The notes under the pieces: model-generated
The model's database searches: none
Seen by the model: only the letters and a program-made list of their open reading frames with translations
Told to the model about the DNA's origin: nothing
Shown here: positions 7,551 to 16,303 of the stretch, one piece after another
Numbering within the stretch: the stretch's first letter is position 1
How the letters are laid out: every line of letters starts with the position of its first letter
Program-made: the position numbers and the translations under genes
Assembly: GCA_963973975.1 (NCBI GenBank)
Contig: CAXBCF010000025.1
Span: 1-44,466 of the forward strand
Direction: 5' to 3'
DNA: 44,466 nt
Source: UBA1494_A sp963973975
GTDB lineage: Bacteria > Bacteroidota > Bacteroidia > Flavobacteriales_E > Vicingaceae

Positions 7551-9449
7551 ATGGATTTAAGAATAAAATCATTTGAAGCCTACCGCAAAAAATACAAAGA
7601 GAGCGTTGAAAATCCAGAGAAATTTTGGGATGAAATTGCACAGACTTTTGTATGGAAAAAGCCCTACACCAAAGTTTGTGATTGGAATTTCGTAGAGCCA
7701 GACATCCAATGGTTCAAAGACGGTATGCTCAACATTACTGAAAATGTCTTGGATCGGCACCTAAATGACAAGGGCGATAAATTGGCTTTAATTTGGGAAC
7801 CAAATAACCCAAATGATACTGTGAAAACGTATACTTACAGAGAATTATACGAGGAAGTTTGCCTGTTTTCCAATGCATTGAAAGCCCAAAACATTCAAAA
7901 AGGCGATCGCATTGTTTTATACATGCCAATGGTGCCAGAATTGGCAATTGCTTGTTTGGCATGCGCTCGGGTAGGCGCCATTCATTCCGTGGTTTTTGCC
8001 GGCTTTAGCGCCGCTGCCATGGCAGACAGGATAAATGATGCCCAAGCAAAAATGATCATCACCGCCGACGGACTTAAGCGGGGTGCCAAACAAATGCCTT
8101 TAAAACCAGTAGTTGATGAAGCGTTAGAAAGCTGCCAATCTGTTGAAAATGTGATTGTTTTCAATAATTTAAACAGCCAAACAACCATGAAAGCCGGCAG
8201 AGATATCTGGTGGAATTCAGCCATTGAGGGCATGGAAAAAACCTTTCCGGCAGAAAGCATGAATGCAGAAGACATGTTGTTTATTTTATACACTTCCGGA
8301 TCTACCGGAAAGCCAAAAGGAGTGGTTCACACCCACGGAGGCTACATGGTGTACACCGCTTACTCCTTTCAAAATGTATTTCAAGTTGAAGAAAACGACG
8401 TGTATTGGTGCACAGCCGACATTGGTTGGATTACCGGCCACAGTTACATCGTTTACGGACCTTTACTTTCAGGCGCCACTTCGGTTATGTTTGAAGGGAT
8501 TCCCACCTACCCCGATGCTGGAAGGTTTTGGCAAATCTGCGAAAAACACAAAGTCAATCAATTTTATACGGCACCAACAGCCATTCGCTCACTCATGGCG
8601 CATGGCGAAAAATTCGTTTCAGCTCATAATTTAGAAAGCCTAAAAGTGCTTGGAACGGTTGGCGAACCCATTAATGAAGAAGCTTGGCAGTGGTATTACA
8701 AACACATTGGCAATGAAAAATGCCCCATTGTAGATACATGGTGGCAAACAGAAACTGGTGGCATTATGCTCTCTGGTTTAGGAAACCTCAGCCCAATGAA
8801 AGCATCGTATGCTGGTTATCCCTTGCCGGGAATTCAACCCGTTTTACTAGATCAAGAAGGAAAAGAAATTACAGAAGCGCACAAAGAAGGCTATTTATGC
8901 ATTAAATATCCCTGGCCTTCCATTTTGAGAACAACATACGGCGACCATGAGCGCTGTAGAATCACCTATTTTTCAGCTTATAAAAACCACTATTTCACAG
9001 GTGATGGTGCTAAGCGAGATCAGGATGGAATGTACCGCATCATCGGAAGAGTAGATGATGTGATTAATGTAAGTGGACATCGTTTCGGAACGGCAGAAAT
9101 TGAAGATGCCATTAATTCCAACCCCAGTGTTGTTGAATCGGCAGTGGTGGGCTATCCACATGAAGTGAAAGGACAGGGGATTTATGCGTTTGTAGTTTGC
9201 GAACAAGCAGTAAGCAACGAAGAGGAGAAAAAAGAAGAAATTACTGCTTCCACAGTTAAGCATATCGGTAAAATTGCCAGACCTGAAAAAATTCAATTCG
9301 TAAGTGGATTACCCAAAACCAGATCTGGAAAAATTATGCGAAGAATTTTGAGAAAAATAGCTGAAGGAGAAGTTGATAAACTTGGCGATACAAGTACTTT
9401 ACTAGATCCAGATATTGTTGCTGAAATAATTGAGGGAGCCAAAAAATGA
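7551..9449 (+). CDS. acs: Acetyl-coenzyme A synthetase
   Basis: This enzyme activates acetate to acetyl-CoA through acetyl-AMP. The 632 residues include the phosphate-binding loop YTSGSTGKPKGVV (247-259) and the C-terminal hinge motif PKTRSGKIMRR. Lys594 of that motif is the residue that acetylation inactivates in characterised Acs enzymes. The length and the N-terminal FWDEIAQTF segment identify acetyl-CoA synthetase rather than a longer-chain acyl-CoA ligase. Its stop codon overlaps the start of the next small gene (ATGA), so the two are translationally coupled. A likely role is feeding acetate into the TCA cycle, two of whose enzymes are encoded just downstream. Confidence 0.96.
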   Translation: MDLRIKSFEAYRKKYKESVENPEKFWDEIAQTFVWKKPYTKVCDWNFVEPDIQWFKDGMLNITENVLDRHLNDKGDKLALIWEPNNPNDTVKTYTYRELYEEVCLFSNALKAQNIQKGDRIVLYMPMVPELAIACLACARVGAIHSVVFAGFSAAAMADRINDAQAKMIITADGLKRGAKQMPLKPVVDEALESCQSVENVIVFNNLNSQTTMKAGRDIWWNSAIEGMEKTFPAESMNAEDMLFILYTSGSTGKPKGVVHTHGGYMVYTAYSFQNVFQVEENDVYWCTADIGWITGHSYIVYGPLLSGATSVMFEGIPTYPDAGRFWQICEKHKVNQFYTAPTAIRSLMAHGEKFVSAHNLESLKVLGTVGEPINEEAWQWYYKHIGNEKCPIVDTWWQTETGGIMLSGLGNLSPMKASYAGYPLPGIQPVLLDQEGKEITEAHKEGYLCIKYPWPSILRTTYGDHERCRITYFSAYKNHYFTGDGAKRDQDGMYRIIGRVDDVINVSGHRFGTAEIEDAINSNPSVVESAVVGYPHEVKGQGIYAFVVCEQAVSNEEEKKEEITASTVKHIGKIARPEKIQFVSGLPKTRSGKIMRRILRKIAEGEVDKLGDTSTLLDPDIVAEIIEGAKK

Positions 9450-9805
9450 GTTTAATCAAACAAAAAGACATTGAGCTTGCCAAAACGAATCTGGATTATT
9501 TGGAAGCAACCGTTTTGCAAATGCAAAAGGATTTTCAATTGCACGGGATTTACTTTGAAATAGATAAAACGCGACTGAGTTCCTATGAAACAGTTTTGAA
9601 TGAAGTCAACCTCATTTGCGAACAACTCTTGCGACAAGATGCTGGAAAATTCTTCTCAATTCTCTACTCAATCGACATAGGAGAGCAAAAAGTTAGAAAC
9701 TTACTCGGAGAAAATCAATCCAAATCAGGCATCGGCGAACTTATTTTGGAGCGGGAATTACTCAAAGTTTTAACGAAGAAGCACTATGCAGATCGTATGA
9801 AATAA
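9446..9805 (+). CDS. Conserved-looking small protein coupled to acs
   Basis: A 119-residue protein that I do not recognise. It is charged and appears largely helical (LAKTNLDYLEATVLQMQKDF, then LSSYETVLNEVNLICEQLL), with no signal peptide, membrane segment or metal motif. The start codon overlaps the acs stop (ATGA), implying translational coupling and matched expression. A regulatory or accessory role for Acs is an obvious guess from the coupling, but nothing in the protein itself supports a particular function. Confidence 0.7.
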   Translation: MSLIKQKDIELAKTNLDYLEATVLQMQKDFQLHGIYFEIDKTRLSSYETVLNEVNLICEQLLRQDAGKFFSILYSIDIGEQKVRNLLGENQSKSGIGELILERELLKVLTKKHYADRMK

Positions 9806-9864
9806 TCAATGCAAGATGAAAAAGTTAAAACAAAAGTATATTATGAAAATGAAAAAATGGCCTT

Positions 9865-9982
9865 TAAGAAAGTTGAATTCTAATCGAAGCAAAGCCTTAG
9901 TAAGACCGAGAAGCTTTCAGGTTTCCTGAAAGATCACTCGGCCGCACTTAGGCTTTGGGAATAGGAGAGTTCAACTTTCTTA
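9865..9982. repeat. 118-base nested hairpin element
   Basis: A perfect 13-base terminal inverted repeat, TAAGAAAGTTGAA (9865-9877) and TTCAACTTTCTTA (9970-9982), encloses further matched pairs. These are CAAAGCCTTAGT/ACTTAGGCTTTG (9890-9901 with 9946-9957, one mismatch), CCGAG/CTCGG (9906-9910 with 9937-9941) and a core hairpin CTTTCAGG-TTT-CCTGAAAG (9914-9932). Nearly the whole element can fold on itself. It resembles a MITE or REP-type mobile hairpin, and it may also terminate the acs transcript. Confidence 0.75.
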
Positions 9983-10000
9983 ACAGCCTTGATTTTTGCT

Positions 10001-10024
10001 CCACTTTTTATCAAGAAAAAGTGG
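10001..10024. repeat. Short hairpin, 9-base arms
   Basis: CCACTTTTT (10001-10009) and AAAAAGTGG (10016-10024) around a 6-base loop ATCAAG. It directly follows the large hairpin and is preceded by GATTTTTGCT. It has no clean U-tract, so an ordinary terminator is less likely than a repeat element. Confidence 0.6.
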
Positions 10025-10135
10025 AATAAAAAACACATTCATTTTCTTTTTTTATACAAAAAAACGAAAAACTCACGGCGTTATAAAATTTCATGAAATT
10101 CTACCTTTTTGGAAAAAAATCGAAGAATCGAAATG

Positions 10136-10259
10136 GCGATTTCCTAAATCGGAGTTATCCCAATTGTAAATGCCGCAACTATATGAATATAATTTTCAGA
10201 GAAAATTATATTGAATGTGCTAGCGGTATTAATACAAATAGGTCAGCGATTAAGTCGCT
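10136..10259. repeat. REPIN-like double hairpin, 124 bases
   Basis: A perfect 12-base stem, AATATAATTTTC (10186-10197) and GAAAATTATATT (10201-10212), is separated by 3 bases. Further pairing extends outward: AATGCCGC with GCGGTATT (10169-10176 with 10223-10230, one G-T pair) and TTGTA with TACAA (10164-10168 with 10233-10237). Each outer end then carries its own small palindrome: CGATTT-CCT-AAATCG (10137-10151) and AGCGA-TTAAG-TCGCT (10245-10259). Two inverted, individually palindromic units around a spacer is the layout of a REPIN. Confidence 0.65.
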
Positions 10260-10263
10260 TTCT

Positions 10264-10297
10264 ATTGCATAAGTTGGGTTTAAAATAAGTAATTTTG
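10264..10297 (+). promoter_or_regulatory. Probable Bacteroidota-type promoter for sucA
   Basis: TAATTTTG at 10290-10297 matches the -7 consensus TAnnTTTG exactly. ATTG at 10264-10267 lies 22 bases upstream and could serve as the -33 element, slightly far from the usual spacing. Transcription would start near 10303, giving a leader of about 20 bases before the sucA ATG at 10326. Confidence 0.45.
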
Positions 10298-10325
10298 ACC
10301 TTCGATATCGCTCATTAAACTGTTT

Positions 10326-13097
10326 ATGGATAAATTTTCATATTTGAGTAATGCTGACGTCTCTGCCGTTGAGCAACTCTATCAAGAATACCTTAATAAT
10401 CCCGAAAATGTTGATGAAGGTTGGGTCAAATTCTTTGAAGGATTTGAGTTCGCCAGAAAAAATTACGATACAGAAACTTCTGCTGTTTCCTTAAATGGTG
10501 GGAAGCAAGCTGTTTTTGAACCGGGAATTAATATCGATAAAGAATTTAAAGTTTTGAACTTGATTAATGGCTACAGAACCAGGGGCCATTTATTTACCAA
10601 AACGAATCCTGTAAGGGAAAGAAGAAATTACGAACCAAAATTAACGCTCGATAATTTTGGCTTGAGTGAAGCTGATTTGTCAACAAATTTTAAAGCTTCA
10701 ATTGAAATTGGACTTAACAATGCTACTTTAAAAGAAATCATCGAGCACTTAGAAGAAACCTATTGCTATTCTATTGGAATTGAATACCGCTACATTCGCA
10801 AGCCAGACAAGGTAAAATGGCTTCAAGAAAAATTAGAAAGCAAACGCAATAGACCTGAATTTTCTGATAAAGACAAAAGATATATTTTAAGTAAATTGGA
10901 TCAAGCAGTAATGTTTGAGCAATTTTTACACAAGAAATTTGTGGGACAAAAACGCTTCTCATTAGAAGGTGGAGAATCTTTAATTCCTGCCTTAGATGCC
11001 ATCGTAGAAATGGGAGCCGACATGGGCATAGAAGAGTTTGTGATGGGCATGGCGCACAGAGGAAGACTCAACGTTTTAGCCAATATTTTCAATAAAACCT
11101 ACGATGCTATTTTTAGCGAATTTGAAGGAAAAGAATACGAAGACAACCTTTTTGATGGAGACGTAAAATACCACCTTGGGTTTTGCTCGGATGTGAAAAC
11201 CATGAACGGCAAAAAAGTAAAACTTACTTTAAGTCCAAACCCTTCACACCTAGAGGCAGTTGACCCAGTGGTGGAAGGAATTGCAAGAGCCAAAATTGAT
11301 GAATACCTTCATTCTACCGATAAAATTGTCCCAATATTGATCCATGGAGATGCTTCCATTGCAGGTCAAGGAGTTGTATATGAGGTAATTCAAATGGCAA
11401 ACCTCGATGCGTATCACACCGGAGGGACCATACATATTGTGATTAATAACCAAATTGGTTTCACAACGAATTACCTAGATGCGCGTTCGAGCACCTATTG
11501 CACAGATGTAGGAAAAGTAACCTTATGTCCTGTATTTCATGTAAATGGAGACGATGTAGAAGCTGTTGTTCACACCATTAAATTAGCTTTGGAATACCGA
11601 CAAAAATATAAAAGAGACGTATTAGTTGATATTTTATGCTATAGAAAATACGGGCACAATGAAGGTGACGAACCAAAATTCACACAACCGATTTTATACA
11701 AGGCAATTTCCAAACACAAGAATCCTAGAGAACTTTATTTGGCTAAATTGATTGAAAAAAATATCATTTCAATCAGTGAAGCTAAGAAAATGCAAGAACA
11801 GTTTAATGACTTGTTACAAGATCGCTTAAATGATTCTAAAGGAATCGAAAAAGCAACCATTACTAACTTTTTAGAGAACGAATGGAAGGAAGTTAGAGCT
11901 TCTAAATTGGAAGATTTTGAAAGTTCTCCATCAACAGGGTTTGATAAAAAGAAATTACTAGAAATCGCTGAAAAAGTGGTTGTGCTTGACGAAAAGAAAC
12001 CCTTCTTCAAAAAATCTAGAAAACTAATGGACGATCGTCGAAAGATGCTTGAAGCCGAAGGTAATTTGGATTGGGGAATGGCAGAAACGCTAGCCTATGG
12101 ATCTTTGCTTGTAGAAGGATTTCCTGTAAGAATGAGCGGACAAGATGTTGAAAGAGGAACCTTTTCGCACAGACATGCCGTTATAAAAGTTGAAGATTCT
12201 GAAGAGGAGTACATTCCATTGAATCACATCAGCGACAAGCAAGCAAAATTTGAAATTTACAACTCACTTTTATCAGAATATGCCGTTTTGGGATTTGAAT
12301 ATGGGTATTCCATGGCTACACCCAACACATTAACCATTTGGGAAGCACAGTTTGGTGACTTCAACAATGGGGCTCAAATTATTATCGACCAATTTTTAAG
12401 CAGCGCCGAAGATAAATGGAGAAGCAAAAGCGGTTTAGTTTTGTACCTTCCTCACGGATATGAAGGTCAAGGAGCTGAGCATTCAAGTGCGAGATTGGAG
12501 CGTTATTTGAGTTTGTCGGCAGATTTAAACATGCAGGTAGTTAACTGCACTACTCCTGCTAATTTTTACCATGTTCTAAGACGTCAGTTAAAAAGAGAAT
12601 TTAGAACACCTTTGGTAATCATGACACCAAAGAGTCTTTTAAGACACCCTGAAGTTATTTCAAAGATTGATGAATTAGCAGAAGGAAAGTTTCAAGAACT
12701 TTTTGACGATCCTATGAAAGATAAAAAAGCTGCTAAAACAGTTATTTGCTGTTCAGGTAAACTTTTTTACGAGCTCAGAAATGCAATAAATGAAAACAAT
12801 ATCAAAGATTTTGCACTTATTCGAGTAGAGCAACTCTATCCTTTTCCTCAAAAACAATTCAACAACTTGTTAGAGCAATACAAAGGCATGGAAAATCTTT
12901 TATGGGTACAAGAAGAGCCTGAAAACATGGGTGCTTGGCGCTACATAAAAACTACTACAGATCAAAAAGATCAGTGGGAAGTTATCAGTAGACACTCAAG
13001 TGGAAGTCCTGCTTCTGGATCTTCTAAAGTATTTGCCAGAAGGCAACAAGCAATTATCGATAAAATGCTCAGCTACTCAATGGTTGAATCTAAATAA
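10326..13097 (+). CDS. sucA: 2-oxoglutarate dehydrogenase E1 component
   Basis: This is the thiamine-diphosphate-dependent decarboxylase of the 2-oxoglutarate dehydrogenase complex, which makes succinyl-CoA in the TCA cycle. The 923 residues begin with the short E2-binding segment typical of this E1 (FSYLSNADVSAVEQLYQEYL). The MGMAHRGRLNVLAN motif is at about residue 239 and the ThDP/Mg motif GHNEGDEP at about 443. A transketolase-like pyrimidine domain and C-terminal domain follow (LYLPHGYEGQGAEHSSARLE). The length is normal for the homodimeric E1o class. The E2 gene sucB follows after 27 bases, so the pair forms an operon. The E3 subunit is not in the window. Confidence 0.97.
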   Translation: MDKFSYLSNADVSAVEQLYQEYLNNPENVDEGWVKFFEGFEFARKNYDTETSAVSLNGGKQAVFEPGINIDKEFKVLNLINGYRTRGHLFTKTNPVRERRNYEPKLTLDNFGLSEADLSTNFKASIEIGLNNATLKEIIEHLEETYCYSIGIEYRYIRKPDKVKWLQEKLESKRNRPEFSDKDKRYILSKLDQAVMFEQFLHKKFVGQKRFSLEGGESLIPALDAIVEMGADMGIEEFVMGMAHRGRLNVLANIFNKTYDAIFSEFEGKEYEDNLFDGDVKYHLGFCSDVKTMNGKKVKLTLSPNPSHLEAVDPVVEGIARAKIDEYLHSTDKIVPILIHGDASIAGQGVVYEVIQMANLDAYHTGGTIHIVINNQIGFTTNYLDARSSTYCTDVGKVTLCPVFHVNGDDVEAVVHTIKLALEYRQKYKRDVLVDILCYRKYGHNEGDEPKFTQPILYKAISKHKNPRELYLAKLIEKNIISISEAKKMQEQFNDLLQDRLNDSKGIEKATITNFLENEWKEVRASKLEDFESSPSTGFDKKKLLEIAEKVVVLDEKKPFFKKSRKLMDDRRKMLEAEGNLDWGMAETLAYGSLLVEGFPVRMSGQDVERGTFSHRHAVIKVEDSEEEYIPLNHISDKQAKFEIYNSLLSEYAVLGFEYGYSMATPNTLTIWEAQFGDFNNGAQIIIDQFLSSAEDKWRSKSGLVLYLPHGYEGQGAEHSSARLERYLSLSADLNMQVVNCTTPANFYHVLRRQLKREFRTPLVIMTPKSLLRHPEVISKIDELAEGKFQELFDDPMKDKKAAKTVICCSGKLFYELRNAINENNIKDFALIRVEQLYPFPQKQFNNLLEQYKGMENLLWVQEEPENMGAWRYIKTTTDQKDQWEVISRHSSGSPASGSSKVFARRQQAIIDKMLSYSMVESK

Positions 13098-13124
13098 AAT
13101 ATAACCGAATCATACACACAAAAA

Positions 13125-14393
13125 ATGGAAGAAGTTAAAGTCCCAAGTCCAGGAGAATCAATTTCAGAAGTAGACATCGCTTCATGGATGGTCTCAGAAG
13201 GAGAATATGTGGAAATTGATCAAGTAATTGCAGAAATTGATTCTGACAAAGCAACACTTGAATTAACTGCCACAGCAAGTGGAACCATTAGTTTAAAAGC
13301 AGAAGAAGGCGATACAGTCTCAGTTGGCGATGTAGTTGCTGAAATTGATACTTCTGCTGCCGCTCCAGAGAAGAAAGAAGAAAAAGAAAAACCAGAGGCT
13401 AAAAAGGACGAGAAAGACTCAAAAGCTGAAGAAAAACAAGAGAAAGAAACTAAAAAAGAAAACGATTCTGAATCTTCCAAAAGCAGTGTTGACACTTCAA
13501 AAAGCAATGCTTCACCAGTTGCTCGAAAAATGATGGAGGAAAATCAACTTTCTCCAAACAAAGTAAGTGGAACAGGCACAGGTGGTAAAATCACTAAGCA
13601 AGACGTAATCAATGCGCTTTCAGGAGGTATTTCTTCTTCATCTATTCAAGGTTGGGGAGGAACAAGAGAGCAGAAAAGAGAAAAGATGTCTTCGCTGCGT
13701 AGAAAAGTAGCTGAGCGTTTAGTAGCAGTGAAAAATGAAACTGCCATGCTCACAACATTCAATGAGATCGATATGAGTGAAGTGATGGCGCTTAGAACTC
13801 GATTAAAGGATCAATTCAGAGAAAAACACGATGTGAATTTAGGATTCATGTCTTTCTTCACAAAAGCGGTTACTGAAGCTTTAAATCATTTTCCTGCTAT
13901 CAATGCAATGATTGACGGAACGGATATCATTTATCACGATTATGCTGATATTGGAATTGCCGTGAGTAGTCCTAAAGGCTTAATGGTTCCTGTAGTTCGA
14001 AATGCAGAACAAATGAGTTTAGCAGAAATTGAAGCCGACATTAAACGATTAGCGGTTAAGGCTAGAGACGGCAAACTCTCAATGGATGAAATGACAGGAG
14101 GTACATTTACTATCACCAACGGTGGTGTATTTGGCTCAATGATGAGTACTCCTATTATTAACCCACCACAATCGGCAATCTTAGGTATGCACAACATCGT
14201 AGAACGCCCTATTGCTGTAAATGGTGAGGTTAAAATCAGACCAATGATGTACGTGGCATTATCCTATGACCACCGAATTATTGATGGAAAAGAGTCAGTA
14301 AGTTTCTTGGTGAAAGTGAAAGAAATGATTGAACAGCCAACTAAAATTATTTTTGGGGGAAAAAGTCCTGAAGAAATTTTATTAAATCTTTAG
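13125..14393 (+). CDS. sucB: 2-oxoglutarate dehydrogenase E2 (dihydrolipoyl succinyltransferase)
   Basis: This is the core subunit of the 2-oxoglutarate dehydrogenase complex; it transfers succinyl groups from E1 to CoA through a lipoyl arm. A single lipoyl domain spans residues 1-75, with the modified Lys42 in EIDSDKATLEL. A highly charged Lys/Glu/Ser linker (about 75-125) is followed by a peripheral-subunit-binding domain (about 126-165, SPVARKMMEEN). The catalytic domain ends in SYDHRIIDG, with His383 and Asp387. The 422-residue length is usual. The linker is strikingly rich in Lys and Glu rather than the Ala/Pro seen in many E2 proteins. It is co-transcribed with sucA. Confidence 0.96.
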   Translation: MEEVKVPSPGESISEVDIASWMVSEGEYVEIDQVIAEIDSDKATLELTATASGTISLKAEEGDTVSVGDVVAEIDTSAAAPEKKEEKEKPEAKKDEKDSKAEEKQEKETKKENDSESSKSSVDTSKSNASPVARKMMEENQLSPNKVSGTGTGGKITKQDVINALSGGISSSSIQGWGGTREQKREKMSSLRRKVAERLVAVKNETAMLTTFNEIDMSEVMALRTRLKDQFREKHDVNLGFMSFFTKAVTEALNHFPAINAMIDGTDIIYHDYADIGIAVSSPKGLMVPVVRNAEQMSLAEIEADIKRLAVKARDGKLSMDEMTGGTFTITNGGVFGSMMSTPIINPPQSAILGMHNIVERPIAVNGEVKIRPMMYVALSYDHRIIDGKESVSFLVKVKEMIEQPTKIIFGGKSPEEILLNL

Positions 14394-14450
14394 AAACCTT
14401 TCCTTTTTATTTGAGTATAAATGAGATATAACCAAATAAAAATCGCAAAA

Positions 14451-14909
14451 ATGAAATTCTTACTTTTTTTAATAGGCACTTTAAGTAGTCTGTTAATAGT
14501 TGGCCAACAGGGAACTTTAACGCTTCACGGAAAAGTAGAAAATGAAAGTCAAACACTGAGTTATGTTGATTTTGAAGTTTATAAAGACAATGAAGTTTTC
14601 TATAAAGGACAAACAATGAGAAATGGTAGTTTCAAAATCGATTTAGATTTAGGCCATGTTTACAATGTGGCTTTTAGCAAAGATGGTTATGTAGAGAAAT
14701 CTGTAGCTGTTATTAGTGCATCTGATTCAACAATCACAGGCCGTTACTTTTTTCAAATGGATTTAGAATTATTTAGGGTTGAGCAAGATGTTATAGACGA
14801 AACCATGCTTCCTCCAGTTGCCAAACTTTATATAATAGATGAAAACGAAGGTTTTAGATACGATAAAAAGTATGTAAAATGGATCTCTAATAAATATGAT
14901 GATCTCTAG
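14451..14909 (+). CDS. Secreted protein of unknown function
   Basis: I do not recognise a family with confidence. From the ATG at 14451 the protein has a clear Sec signal peptide (MKFLLFLIGTLSSLLIVGQQ), so I prefer this start over the in-frame ATG at 14421. The mature part opens TLTLHGKVENESQTLSYVDFEVY, and it continues with FYKGQTMRNGSFKIDLDLGHVYNVAFSK split over two strands of sequence. This resembles a single carboxypeptidase-regulatory-like (transthyretin-type) beta-sandwich. About 152 residues in all. It lies between sucB and purD on the same strand, and its link to either is unclear. Confidence 0.7.
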   Translation: MKFLLFLIGTLSSLLIVGQQGTLTLHGKVENESQTLSYVDFEVYKDNEVFYKGQTMRNGSFKIDLDLGHVYNVAFSKDGYVEKSVAVISASDSTITGRYFFQMDLELFRVEQDVIDETMLPPVAKLYIIDENEGFRYDKKYVKWISNKYDDL

Positions 14910-14962
14910 AAATTTTCAGTTTTAATTTGCCTCTTATTTCCGTTTCTTTGCAAAAAAATTGA

Positions 14963-16252
14963 ATGAACATTTTAATATTAGGCTCAGGAGGTAGAGAGCA
15001 CGCCCTCGCTTGGATTATCAATAAAAGCAAACAAGCAAACAAGATTTTTATAGCTCCTGGAAATGGTGGAACTTCTGAAATAGGAAAAAACATTGCGTTA
15101 GATCCTGAAAATTTCGATGAAGTAGCTGAATTTATTACGAAAAATTCAATTGAATTATGCGTTGTAGGACCTGAAGCGCCTTTAGTAAAAGGAATTGTAG
15201 ATTACTTTAAATCAAAAAAACAGTTCGAAACTTTAAAAATTATTGGCCCTTCAAAAACTGCTGCACAGTTAGAAGGAAGTAAAGAGTATGCAAAAGAATT
15301 CATGTTTCGTCATGGAATACCTACTGCAAAATACCTCGCATTCACTCAGTCAAACCTTGAAGAAGGATACCAATTTTTAGAAAGCTTAAAATCTCCATAC
15401 GTGCTAAAAGCCGACGGTTTAGCTGCTGGAAAAGGTGTGTTAATCATCAATGATTTAGAAACTGCGAAAGCGGAATTAAAATCCATGTTGAAAGATAAGC
15501 GATTTGGTGAAGCAAGTAAAACTGTTGTAATTGAAGAGTTCTTAAGCGGAATAGAAATGTCCGTTTTCGTTCTTACGGATGGAAAGAACTATAAAATCCT
15601 TCCCGAAGCTAAAGATTACAAACGCATAGGTGAAGGAGACACCGGTTTAAATACAGGCGGTATGGGAGCTGTTTCTCCTGTTCCTTTTGCTTCCAAACAG
15701 TTAATGGATAAAATAGAAAAGGAAGTAATTATTCCAAGCGTTAAAGGAATTGAAAAAGAAGCACTTGATTACAAAGGATTCCTTTTTATTGGATTAATGA
15801 TTCAAGATAATCAACCGTATGTGATAGAGTACAATGTGCGCTTGGGTGACCCTGAAACAGAAGTTATTTTACCGAGAATAGAATCCGACTTTTTGAGCCA
15901 CCTTTTAGCCTGTTCGGATGGAACACTTGACAAAGAAAGCATTAAAATTTCAAAGCAAGCCGCAACAACAGTGATGTTGGTTTCGCAAGGCTATCCTGAA
16001 AGCTATGAAAAAGGGAAAGAAATCAACGGGTTTGAAAACTTAGGTGATTGTCAGGTTTTTCATGCAGGAACAAATAAAGTTGAAGGGAAAGTTCTCAGCA
16101 ATGGCGGAAGAGTAATGGCTATTACTGCGCTAGATGAAAATTACAAATCGGCGTTAGTAAAAGTTTATAGAAACGTTGAAAGAATTCAATTCGAAGGAAA
16201 AAATTTCCGAAAAGACATTGGATTTGACTTGATGATTGAAGAAGCCAAGTAG
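14963..16252 (+). CDS. purD: Phosphoribosylamine-glycine ligase (GAR synthetase)
   Basis: This enzyme catalyses the second step of purine synthesis, the ATP-dependent joining of 5-phosphoribosylamine and glycine. The 429-residue length is typical of a stand-alone bacterial PurD. The N-terminal GSGGREHALAW loop (residues 7-17), the ATP-grasp part (YVLKADGLAAGKGV) and VIEYNVRLGDPETEV near the metal site are all visible. The C-terminal domain starts around residue 330. No purM or purN is fused or adjacent, and I see no purine riboswitch in the 53-base upstream gap. Confidence 0.96.
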   Translation: MNILILGSGGREHALAWIINKSKQANKIFIAPGNGGTSEIGKNIALDPENFDEVAEFITKNSIELCVVGPEAPLVKGIVDYFKSKKQFETLKIIGPSKTAAQLEGSKEYAKEFMFRHGIPTAKYLAFTQSNLEEGYQFLESLKSPYVLKADGLAAGKGVLIINDLETAKAELKSMLKDKRFGEASKTVVIEEFLSGIEMSVFVLTDGKNYKILPEAKDYKRIGEGDTGLNTGGMGAVSPVPFASKQLMDKIEKEVIIPSVKGIEKEALDYKGFLFIGLMIQDNQPYVIEYNVRLGDPETEVILPRIESDFLSHLLACSDGTLDKESIKISKQAATTVMLVSQGYPESYEKGKEINGFENLGDCQVFHAGTNKVEGKVLSNGGRVMAITALDENYKSALVKVYRNVERIQFEGKNFRKDIGFDLMIEEAK

Positions 16253-16303
16253 CGTTTATTCCTAAAGAAATCTAATTAACGGCATTAAAAAACTCCTTTG
16301 GTA

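Larger units (their letters stand above)
9806..10325. other. Gene-free 520-base interval rich in palindromes
   Basis: No coding region is supported here. It holds three separate palindromic elements (9865-9982, 10001-10024 and 10136-10259), listed individually, and a probable sucA promoter near 10264-10297. Between them (about 10025-10135) the sequence is A/T-rich with no recognisable signal. The concentration of hairpins is much higher than in any other interval of the window. Confidence 0.7.

Noticed and set aside
8263..8634. A plus-strand reading frame of 123 codons inside acs
   Set aside because: It is an alternative frame of a well-supported enzyme gene and has no family features.
9865..10259. 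The palindromes as a CRISPR array or replication origin
   Set aside because: There is no regular repeat-spacer pattern, no cas gene, no DnaA-box cluster and no dnaA neighbour.
13336..13533. A Lys-rich plus-strand frame within the sucB linker
   Set aside because: It is the shifted reading of the Lys/Glu-rich linker codons and not a separate gene.
14910..14962. A purine riboswitch before purD
   Set aside because: The gap is only 53 bases and shows none of the conserved purine-aptamer junction sequence.
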